A stretch of 48,565 bases of DNA. Source: Candidatus Methylomirabilota bacterium (lineage in GTDB: Bacteria; Methylomirabilota; Methylomirabilia; Methylomirabilales; 2-02-FULL-66-22). The position numbers and the translations under genes were made by a program. Positions within the stretch are counted from its first letter, which is position 1; each line of letters opens with the position of its first letter. Below, piece by piece: positions 17,740 to 24,333 of the stretch. The notes under the pieces are model-generated. The model saw nothing but the letters and a program-made list of their open reading frames with translations, ran no database searches and was not told the origin of the DNA. The stretch is taken from the NCBI GenBank assembly GCA_026387775.1, contig JAPLLC010000086.1, positions 1 to 48,565 on the forward strand. Direction: 5' to 3'.

Positions 17740-18877
17740 CTATCGCGCATAGGAGGAAACGTACCCTCTGGCGCGCTCGAACATGGCCAGGATATTCTCC
17801 ACGGGCACGTCGGGCTGGAGGTTGTGGCAGGACGAGAAGACGAACCCTCCGTCTTCGCCCATCGCCTCGATCAACTCTTCCACCATCCGTGCGACCTCCT
17901 GGACACTGCCCCGCGGGAGGATGCGCTGGTTCTCCGTCCCGCCCCAGAACGCCAGGCGGCCCCGGTACTTCCGCTTGAGCTCCGCCGGATTCATCCCGGC
18001 CGCGGAGGGTTGAACCGGATTGAGGGCCTCCACTCCGATCTCGATCAGATCCTCAATGATGCTGGCCACCGAGCCGCAGGAGTGAAAGACCAGCTTCGCG
18101 GGGGAGAAGTCGCGCACTGCGCGGAAAAACTTCTTGTGCCTCGGCTTGATGTACTTGAGGTAGTGCTCGCGGCTCATCTGCAGACCGTCTTGCGTCCCCA
18201 GATCATCGGAGCAGAACACCACGTCCACGTCCTGCCCCACCGCAGCGAGCTGGTTCTTCGTTATCTGGAGCGTCACATCCAAGACGGTGTCGAACAGCAC
18301 CTCCAGCCGCTTCGCGTCCACCACAAAGTCGCAGAACCAATCCTCGAACCCCCGGAGATACTGGCTGATGTGCACAAAGGCAGAGGACACGTTCAAGATG
18401 ACTGCGCACTCTGTGTTCTGCCGGAGCCACCGCACGCGATCCTGCAGGCCCGCGGCGAAGTCCGGGTCGTCGGGATCGGGCCAGGGGTGTTTCAGGATAT
18501 CCGAGATGCTGATCTCGCCCCCGAGGGGCGAATCCTGCAGATCGTAGTAGTAGCTCCCCTCGGGCCACACCCGCGCCACTCCCCACATGTCCCGGTAGGC
18601 CCGCGGACCCAACTCGGCAAACAGGCCCGCCGCCATCGGACCGGGGTTGACCCCACGGGTGTCGATCCCGAGCGGGGTCAGGACGGGCTCCTCGATCTCC
18701 GCAATCCGCATCATCCGGTCGATCAGCCTCGTCTCCGTTCGGACCCCGAAGTGGGACTTGAGAGGCTCGTATCCCTCCACCACCATGCTGGAGTTTCGCG
18801 TGCCCCCCAAGATCCACCGGCACGCGATCGGGCTGCCGGTGGGACAGGGCGGCCATCACCCGCTCCCTCGACGTCAT
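17740..18877 (-). CDS. UroD-like (MtaA/COG0407 type) protein, frameshifted in a G6 run near its start
   Basis: Protein of the uroporphyrinogen-decarboxylase fold, in the subgroup related to corrinoid methyltransferases. The main frame carries FHSCGSV and later SSCHN, consistent with an H-x-C...C zinc site of MtaA-like enzymes. The conserved N-terminus (MTSRERVMAALSHRQPDRVP) lies in another frame. The break is at a run of six G on the coding strand (C6 at 18803-18808). Five G would read VDLGGTRNSSM and give one 378-residue protein. ATG 18877 has AAGGGG 6 bp upstream; GTG 18892 overlaps the preceding stop and is an alternative. The run may be a sequencing error or a phase-variable tract. Substrate unknown. 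Confidence 0.8.
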
Positions 18878-18888
18878 CTCCTTCCCCT

Positions 18889-20070
18889 TCACTTGTCCAC
18901 GCGGTACTTGGCGACAACATGCGGATCAAGCTCGATGCCGAGGCCCGGCCGTTCGCTGAGCTCGATGTGGCCTGTCCCGTCCACAACCAGCGGCTCCTTC
19001 ACCAGCTCGGCCATCAGGGGATGAGCCGGGAAGACCATCTCGGCCATGCTGGCGTTTGGCACCGCCCCCAGAAGATGCACGGCGGCCGCCACGGCCACCG
19101 CCGAGCCGTGGATGTGGGGCGCCAGGGGCAGGTTCCAGGCCTGCGCCAGGTGGGCGATCTTCAGACTCTCGGTCAACCCCCCGGCCCAGGCGACGTCCGG
19201 CTGGACGAAGTGGATGGCTCTGGCCGCGATGTAGTCGCGGAACCCCACGCGGCCGTACGTGCAGGTCTCGTAGCCGGCGACCGGAATGGCAACCTTCTCG
19301 GCCACTTCGGCGCTCCCGCGCACGTCGTCCGGGCAGACCGGCTCTTCGTACCAGTAGACATCGAGGGGCTCCATCGCCCGCCCCATCTTCACGGCCGTCG
19401 GCACATCCCACGCCCCGTTCACGTCCACCATCAGCCGGACCTCCGGCCCGATGGTCTCTCGCACCGCGCGGGCCCTCGCAAGATCCTCCGCCAGCGAGAC
19501 CTCGCAGACACCCCGGTGGGCCATGGCGCGCAGCGGACTCCCCTCAATCTCGCTGTTCCGCCCCACCTTCATCTTGACCGCGCGAAAGCCGTGGCGACAG
19601 TAGCCTTCCATCTCCGCCGCGAGCTCCGGAATCCCCTTCCCCTCGGCATAGAAGCCCCCCGTGGCGTACGCCGGCACACGCCGCCGATACCCGCCCAGAA
19701 GCCGCCACAGCGGCATCCCGGCCATCTTGCCCCGCAGGTCCCAGAGCGCGATGTCGATCCCGCTCATGGCGGCGATCAGGACCCCGCCCCGGGCGTGCTT
19801 GTAGGCCCGCTGGTGCATCTGCTCCCACAGGCGCTCGACCTCCCGCGGATCCTCGCCCACCAGATGCGCGCGCAGCTCCCCCTCGATGACCGCCTTCGTC
19901 GAGGCGAGCGGCCCGCCGAAATGCGCGGCCTCGCCCAGCCCGACCAGGCCGGCGTCCGTCTCCACCTCCACGAGGAGGGCCGGCTTGGTCGCCATGATGT
20001 AGTTCGCGTCGAAGACCGGCCGGGGCAGCGGGCACTCTATCGGAATGGTGCGGACATCACGAATCTGCAC
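18889..20070 (-). CDS. Mandelate racemase/muconate lactonizing enzyme family protein
   Basis: 393-residue enolase-superfamily enzyme of the MR subgroup. Catalytic and metal residues can be placed: Lys166 and Lys168 (KMKVG, the KxK motif), metal ligands Asp216 (VDVNG), a Glu in YEEP (242/243) and Glu268 (GYETC), plus the Asp-His dyad Asp292 (QPDV) and a His near 319-321 (PHIHGS). Such enzymes abstract an alpha proton from a carboxylate; many are sugar-acid dehydratases or racemases. The neighbouring UroD-like and VOC genes suggest a small catabolic operon, but the substrate is not readable. It follows the NusG paralogue by 29 bp and overlaps the next start. Confidence 0.88.
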   Translation of the reverse strand: MQIRDVRTIPIECPLPRPVFDANYIMATKPALLVEVETDAGLVGLGEAAHFGGPLASTKAVIEGELRAHLVGEDPREVERLWEQMHQRAYKHARGGVLIAAMSGIDIALWDLRGKMAGMPLWRLLGGYRRRVPAYATGGFYAEGKGIPELAAEMEGYCRHGFRAVKMKVGRNSEIEGSPLRAMAHRGVCEVSLAEDLARARAVRETIGPEVRLMVDVNGAWDVPTAVKMGRAMEPLDVYWYEEPVCPDDVRGSAEVAEKVAIPVAGYETCTYGRVGFRDYIAARAIHFVQPDVAWAGGLTESLKIAHLAQAWNLPLAPHIHGSAVAVAAAVHLLGAVPNASMAEMVFPAHPLMAELVKEPLVVDGTGHIELSERPGLGIELDPHVVAKYRVDK

Positions 20071-20099
20071 GACGGTCCTCCTCCCGCGGGGACAGCGGC

Positions 20100-20603
20100 C
20101 TAGAAGGCCGGCTCCACATCATGGGCGTCCAGTTCCACCGAGGCGGCTTGATGGATAAGGGTGATCCGGATGACGAGGCGAGCGCGGGTGCCCTTGCGCA
20201 CCAAGACGCCTTGGAGGCCCTTGAGCGGCCCCCGCTTCACCTCCACCAGCATCCCCTCTTGCAGGTACGGATGGGGATCGTACGGGAGCGTGCTGGTCAC
20301 CAGTCGGCGGACCGCCTCAACCTCCGCCTCCGCCACCGGGATGGGACCTTCCTGATTCCCGACGATCTGCACCACCCCGAGCGTGCTGAGGACCGCCACG
20401 CGCTCCGTCAGCGGGAAGCGTGCGAAGCAATAGCCCGAAAAGAGAGGAAACGCGACCAGCTTCCGCCGGTCCTTCCACTGTCGCCATCGCTCCACTACTG
20501 GGAGGAACGGCTCGATCCCCCGGGCCTGCAACTGATCCTGCACCCGCTTCTCGTGCCGCGAGCGGGTCCGCAGCGCGTACCACAACGCTATCGTCTTGTC
20601 CAC
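20100..20603 (-). CDS. NusG-paralogue transcription antiterminator (RfaH/UpxY/LoaP type)
   Basis: 167-residue protein with an NGN domain (ALWYALRTRSRHEKRVQDQL.. FPLFSGYCFARF) and a C-terminal KOW domain (about 115-160; EGMLVEVKRGPLKGLQGVLV). GTG 20603 is chosen because AAGGAG lies 6 bp before it. General NusG is encoded beside rplK, which is absent here, so this is a specialised paralogue. Such proteins bind RNA polymerase and let it read through terminators in long or special operons, usually those they head. Here it stands just before the enolase-superfamily, UroD-like and VOC genes, the likely targets. No ops-like element was identified. Confidence 0.85.
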   Translation of the reverse strand: MDKTIALWYALRTRSRHEKRVQDQLQARGIEPFLPVVERWRQWKDRRKLVAFPLFSGYCFARFPLTERVAVLSTLGVVQIVGNQEGPIPVAEAEVEAVRRLVTSTLPYDPHPYLQEGMLVEVKRGPLKGLQGVLVRKGTRARLVIRITLIHQAASVELDAHDVEPAF

Positions 20604-20674
20604 ACCACACTCCTTGCCAGATCGCGGTCCGGACGTTCGCACACATCACGCCGTATGGCGGCTTCCGCCCGTCC

Positions 20675-21049
20675 TTACGGCTTGTCATACGCCCGGAAGG
20701 CCTCCTGCCCCTGCACCATCTCGGGATGAATGAAGTAGGTGCCTGTGCAACCCACCCGGAGCAGGTACTCCGGCGTTTCTTTCTCGCCTCCCGTCGCCGC
20801 ATAGGTGACCCCCGACGCCACGAGCCCCACCGCCGGGCACAGGATCAGCCCCTTGAATGGCGCGTAGAAGATGCTGCCGAAGACCGCCCCGACCCCGGCC
20901 AGGATCGTGCTGCCGGAGGGGCCGGACCCGGAATTGGCCGCGGCTGGCGCCGTCTCTTGGGCCCAACTCGCCACCGGTCCCACCATACCGAGGACTGCAA
21001 TCGTCACGACCAGGATCCGGCCCCACCCACGCTTCCGGGCTTCCATCAT
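20675..21049 (-). CDS. Small exported glycine-rich membrane protein, unknown function
   Basis: 124 residues. A basic start and a hydrophobic stretch form a signal peptide ending near ASWAQ. A Gly/Ser/Ala-rich spacer follows, then a Gly-zipper-like hydrophobic segment (GVGAVFGSIFYAPFKG) and a second one with two cysteines (ILCPAVG.., VGCTG). It ends YFIHPEMVQG.. . Similar small proteins with an FYAP[FA]K motif occur as hypotheticals in related environmental bacteria (recalled, not searched). The strong AGGAGAGG site directly precedes ATG 21049, which overlaps the stop of the upstream LpdD-like gene. Function unknown; probably membrane-embedded. Confidence 0.75.
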   Translation of the reverse strand: MMEARKRGWGRILVVTIAVLGMVGPVASWAQETAPAAANSGSGPSGSTILAGVGAVFGSIFYAPFKGLILCPAVGLVASGVTYAATGGEKETPEYLLRVGCTGTYFIHPEMVQGQEAFRAYDKP

Positions 21050-21336
21050 CCTCTCCTCTTCTGTCGACCATCCGACGTTGCACATGCCAGGACCGCCTCC
21101 ACGGCACGATCCGCATTCCGCATCACCACGGCAATATCCGCCGGCCGCGCGCGCTCCAGGTGCACACCGGCCACCACCACCGACGTGACCCCTAGACGAC
21201 GCGCCAGTTCCGTCGCCATGGATCGGGCCATCTCGTCCTCTTTGTGGCTCACGAGCGCGAACACCGACGTGGTCGCGCTCTGCCGCGCTGGGCGGGCCAG
21301 GCTCGGGCGCGGGATCCCGACGGCCAGCCCATGCAT
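21046..21336 (-). CDS. Small protein resembling LpdD-like prenylated-flavin chaperones, N-terminally short
   Basis: 96 residues. The stretch AVGIPRPSLA, the T/S-rich TSVFALVSHKEDE, and RLGVTSVVVAGVHLER resemble the LpdD-like/bacterial PAC-like family, whose members are ~120 residues and begin earlier with a GG..H.GAVA segment. That segment is partly present upstream in the same frame (YGG before Met1), but no start codon lies between it and the lgt stop. The visible start is therefore ATG 21336, and the protein may be truncated. The ATGA overlap with the next gene supports it being translated. No UbiD or UbiX gene is in the window. Family call from memory. Confidence 0.5.
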   Translation of the reverse strand: MHGLAVGIPRPSLARPARQSATTSVFALVSHKEDEMARSMATELARRLGVTSVVVAGVHLERARPADIAVVMRNADRAVEAVLACATSDGRQKRRG

Positions 21337-21384
21337 CCCTCCGTAGGGGCTCCCGGACCGGAGTCGGCAGGCACGCTCGCCCGC

Positions 21385-22158
21385 CTATCTCTTGCGCATC
21401 ACCAGCGCGAGCCCGGCCGCCGATGCCGCCACGAGGAGGAGACTCATCACCTGTGCCGCCCGCAGGCTGCCCAGCATCAAGCTGTCGATTCGCAGCCCCT
21501 CCACGAAGAAACGGCCCAGGGAGTACAGCCCGAGATAGCAGAGCACCAGCGCTCCCGGCCTCCCCTCCAGCCGCCTCCGGAGGCCGAACCAGAGCACGCA
21601 AAACACGAGCAGATTCCAGAGGGACTCGTACAGGAAAGTCGGGTGAAAGTAGTCGAAGGCCTTCAGGTCCGGCGGCCGATGGTACGGATCGATATAGAGC
21701 TTCCACGGCAGATCGGTGGGAACGCCGAACGCTTCCTGGTTAAAGAAATTTCCCCACCGGCCAATGGCTTGCCCGATGGCCACCCCGGGCGCCAAGATAT
21801 CCATTGTCAGCAGCACCGAGAGACCTGTCACTCGGCAGTAGATGAGGGTCGCGAGGGCGCCGGCGATGAGGCCGCCGTGGATGGCCAGCCCCCCCTCCCA
21901 GATGGCGAAGATCTTCTGCGGCTGCGCCCCGTAGTAGTCCCAGTTGAAGAGCACATAATAGAGCCGTGCGCCTCCCAGCGCGCTCAGCACCGCCACGATG
22001 ATGAGGTTGAGAAGTCGATCGGGGTCTTGACCGCGCCGGATCGCCTCCCGGTGCGCCAGGGAGGTCCCCAGCATGACGCCTGTGGCGATCAACAGTCCGT
22101 ACCACCGCACGGCCAGCGGCCCAAACTGAAAAACGATGGCTCCTGGCGAGGCAAACAT
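21385..22158 (-). CDS. lgt: Prolipoprotein diacylglyceryl transferase
   Basis: 257-residue inner-membrane enzyme that attaches diacylglycerol from phosphatidylglycerol to the lipobox cysteine of prolipoproteins. It has about seven hydrophobic helices, the essential His in GLAIHGGLIAG, and the Lgt signature GRWGNFFNQEAFG. The later HPTFLYESLWNLL and GRFFVEGLRIDSL segments are also typical. ATG 22158 is preferred over GTG 22164 because GAGGAG lies 5 bp before it. Two small genes follow in the same direction. A lipoprotein pathway agrees with the lolA gene further on. Confidence 0.95.
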   Translation of the reverse strand: MFASPGAIVFQFGPLAVRWYGLLIATGVMLGTSLAHREAIRRGQDPDRLLNLIIVAVLSALGGARLYYVLFNWDYYGAQPQKIFAIWEGGLAIHGGLIAGALATLIYCRVTGLSVLLTMDILAPGVAIGQAIGRWGNFFNQEAFGVPTDLPWKLYIDPYHRPPDLKAFDYFHPTFLYESLWNLLVFCVLWFGLRRRLEGRPGALVLCYLGLYSLGRFFVEGLRIDSLMLGSLRAAQVMSLLLVAASAAGLALVMRKR

Positions 22159-22255
22159 CGGCACTCCTCATTCCAATCGCGGGAGGATCCGTCACCCGGT
22201 ACTCGTGCCCCGCGTTCAGAATAGTCGCGGACTCCGCGCGAAGTCAAGTGGAAGC

Positions 22256-22283
22256 ATTCAGCGTTCAGCGGTCAGCAATCAGC
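22256..22283. repeat. Degenerate heptamer array (NNTCAGC)4
   Basis: Four 7-bp units ATTCAGC, GTTCAGC, GGTCAGC, AATCAGC lie between lgt and the epimerase gene. The flanking 22320-22360 also has a loose 7-bp rhythm (GAGAGTC-like units on the minus strand). It has the same period as the array at 8676. Confidence 0.65.
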
Positions 22284-22359
22284 CTTTGAGTGTCGGGGCT
22301 GAAGTGGAATGAAGAAATCGACGACTCGGAACTCTCGCGTCTGGGCACTCGACTCTCCG

Positions 22360-23335
22360 CTACCAGCGGCCGCGGCTTCTCGAGCCTCGTTCGGCACGCG
22401 ATGGCAACTGAGCCCCGCCGACCTCGTTCGGAGGTGCCATCTGGTAGACCACCCCCTCGATCACCGGCATCGGCTGGAAGCCAAAACCCCGTTTCACAGC
22501 GTCGGGAGCGGTGATGGTCCCGACGTCCAAGAGTTCGAGGTGTCGATACCCCGGAAAGGGATTGCGCCCGAGCGCTTCCAGCACGCGAGCGACCCAGCCC
22601 GTCGCGCGCCGTGAGAGGTGCACCTTGACAAGGGGCAGATTCATCATCTTGCCGATCTGATCCGCGATCTCTTCGTAGGTGAGATGCTGGGGGCCGCCGA
22701 TCCTGGGGGCCGCCGATCGGGATGGTCCGGTCCAACAGCTCGTCATCATCGAGGGCACGGAGCAGGCAAGAGACCACGTCTCCCACCCAGACCGGCTGGA
22801 GCATGGTCTTCCCGGTCCCGGGGACGATGAGAAGCCCCGTCTGACGCAACAGGCGGATCAAGCCCCCGATCAATCGGTCTCCCCTCCCGAACATCAGGGA
22901 AGACTGGAGGATGACGAAGGGCAGGCCGCTCTCCCTGACGCACTCCTCGGCCGCGCCGCAGCCGCGGAGAAACGGCAGGCCCGAGGACGTCCCGGAGCCG
23001 AGCGGGCTCACCATCAGGAGTCGGTCCACGCGGGCCGCCAAGGCGCCTTCCACGAGGCAACCCGTTCCTTGGCGGTGGAACCGATCCACCACCGCATCCC
23101 GCACCTCCCGGATCGGTGCGGCCAGATGGATGATACGCCGAGCCCCCCGACAGGCCAACCTGATCCCCTCCGGGTCCCAGAGGGGAGTCACCGCCACCTC
23201 GACCCCCTGCGATCTGAGCCATTCGACCCCCGGCGATCCGGGCCGACCGACACACCGCACCGGTTCACCGGCGCTGAGCAGCCGGCGGATGAGGTGGCGT
23301 CCCAGGAAGCCGGAGGCTCCCGTCACGAGGATCAT
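22360..23335 (-). pseudogene. NDUFA9-like atypical SDR (NAD(P)-binding epimerase), broken by a 16-bp tandem duplication
   Basis: The start (ATG 23335, GGAG 5 bp upstream) gives a Rossmann fold with GASGFLGRHL, continuing to IPIGGPQ. There the frame goes wrong, because a 16-bp segment (22687-22718) is duplicated exactly. The rest of the protein continues in another frame (GGPQHLTYEEIADQIGKMM.., then GRNPFPGYRHLEL and ITAPDAVKRGFGFQP), as in NDUFA9-like extended SDRs, which lack the usual YxxxK and bind NAD(P)H without a clear reaction. Deleting one copy restores a 319-residue protein with no other defect. It may be a recent loss, or an assembly error. Confidence 0.8.
22687..22718. repeat. Exact 16-bp tandem duplication inside the epimerase gene
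   Basis: CTGGGGGCCGCCGATC occurs twice head to tail (22687-22702 and 22703-22718). Sixteen is not a multiple of three, and this duplication is exactly what splits the epimerase frame. Confidence 0.95.
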
Positions 23336-23461
23336 CGGTTCTCCATTTCAGACACCCCACGGGCAGGGCTCGCGCGGAGGGTACGGCGACGCAGAGTCCC
23401 CCCCGCGATCCGGGGAGCGGTGCGCCGCCTCTTCTCGCCACACCCCCCGGGATGGGGGTCC

Positions 23462-23626
23462 CTAGCTCTTGCGCGACGTCTTGACAGAGAAAGACGAGAA
23501 GACCGTCTCAACCCGCTGCGACCCGCACTTCGGGCACTTGATGCGCTTTCGCTCCCGGTCGCTGATGGACATGGCCAGCGAAAACCTCTTCCGGCAACCG
23601 CCGCAGCGAAAATCGTATGTCGGCAT
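23462..23626 (-). CDS. FmdB-family zinc-ribbon protein
   Basis: A 54-residue protein starting MPTYDFRCGGC, with a second pair in CPKCGS, giving one CxxC...CxxC zinc ribbon. The start and spacing are those of the FmdB/CxxC_CXXC_SSSS family, a group of small putative regulatory proteins. A perfect GGAGGG lies 5 bp before the ATG. The C-terminus is basic and serine-rich (SVKTSRKS). It lies between the epimerase and Rho-N genes on the same strand. The role in the cell is unknown. Confidence 0.88.
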   Translation of the reverse strand: MPTYDFRCGGCRKRFSLAMSISDRERKRIKCPKCGSQRVETVFSSFSVKTSRKS

Positions 23627-23697
23627 GAGCACCCTCCCGAATGAACGTGGTTATGCGGATGGAACTCAACAGACAACTATCGGAGACGGAGAAGGTC

Positions 23698-24027
23698 TCA
23701 GGAAGCCTTTCGCAGCTTTCTGAGGCGTCGCTTCATCCGCTTGATCTGTAGGCGTGCGGTCTTCATCTGGGCGCGTTCCCCGCCTTCCAGCACCCCCTTC
23801 AGCCCCCGGATGGCGGTCTTGAGCTGGCCCGTCCCCATCGTGGCCGTGGCCTGCGCTTTCTCCTCCTTCGGACGCAACCCGAGGCGCACCTCCTCGGCGA
23901 TGATGGCTTCCACCAGATCCTCTTTCTTCATACCGGATACGCCGGTAATGCTCGGATACTTGGCGATGGCCAACTCGCGGAGCTTCGGGGCGGTCAGCTT
24001 CTCCAGGTCGGCGTGTGGGGTTCCCAT
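23698..24027 (-). CDS. Rho N-terminal-domain-like small protein with basic coiled-coil tail
   Basis: 109 residues. Positions ~8-45 (LEKLTAPKLRELAIAKYPSITGVSGMKKEDLVEAI) match the helix-extended-loop-helix of the transcription terminator Rho N-terminal domain, a nucleic-acid-associated module. A charged middle and a strongly basic C-terminal helix (QIKRMKRRLRKLRKAS) follow. No ATPase part is present. The strong AGGAGGAAG site supports ATG 24027. It is probably a nucleic-acid-binding protein. Its leader holds a perfect 8-1-8 palindrome. Confidence 0.75.
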   Translation of the reverse strand: MGTPHADLEKLTAPKLRELAIAKYPSITGVSGMKKEDLVEAIIAEEVRLGLRPKEEKAQATATMGTGQLKTAIRGLKGVLEGGERAQMKTARLQIKRMKRRLRKLRKAS

Positions 24028-24076
24028 TCTTCCTCCTCTGTCTCTGAATCACTCCGAGGGTTGAAAGACACACACA

Positions 24077-24093
24077 GCCTGTATGATACAGGC
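24077..24093. promoter_or_regulatory. Perfect 8-1-8 palindrome in the leader of the Rho-N gene
   Basis: GCCTGTAT-G-ATACAGGC is an exact palindrome with a single central base, too tight for an RNA hairpin loop. It is therefore more like a dimeric-repressor operator. It lies between the predicted minus-strand promoter and the Rho-N gene start. Confidence 0.6.
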
Positions 24094-24119
24094 GATGGCC
24101 GCATCAAAGACGCAACCAG

Positions 24120-24147
24120 ATTATAGTCAGGCTCCCGGAAAAAGCAA
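24120..24147 (-). promoter_or_regulatory. Minus-strand promoter of the Rho-N gene
   Basis: Perfect -10 TATAAT (24120-24125 on the minus strand) with TTGCTT (24142-24147) 16 bp upstream. This and the next promoter fill most of the 306-bp divergent gap. Confidence 0.5.
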
Positions 24148-24265
24148 GGGCCGGGGAGATGCCCGCGCTCCCCGGAACCGGCCCCGATGGTCCCGCTGCG
24201 CCCGTCCGGCTGACCATCTGCCGGCAAGAAGCGACGGGGCGAATCTCGTCCGGGGCCGGGATTGA

Positions 24266-24295
24266 TTGACAAGGTCCTCCCGCCTGGGCTATAAC
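24266..24295 (+). promoter_or_regulatory. Promoter of the UPF0182 gene
   Basis: TTGACA (24266-24271), 18-bp spacer, TATAAC (24290-24295), 38 bp ahead of the ATG. The best sigma-70 match in the window. Confidence 0.65.
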
Positions 24296-24333
24296 AACCC
24301 ATCCGTCAACTCCGACTGTCAGAAGGAGTGCTT

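Noticed and set aside
17503-20103. Long plus-strand open frame (~866 codons)
   Set aside because: It is antisense to the VOC, UroD-like and enolase-superfamily genes; its protein is low-complexity His/Pro/Arg sequence with no domain, as expected for the shadow of GC-rich genes.
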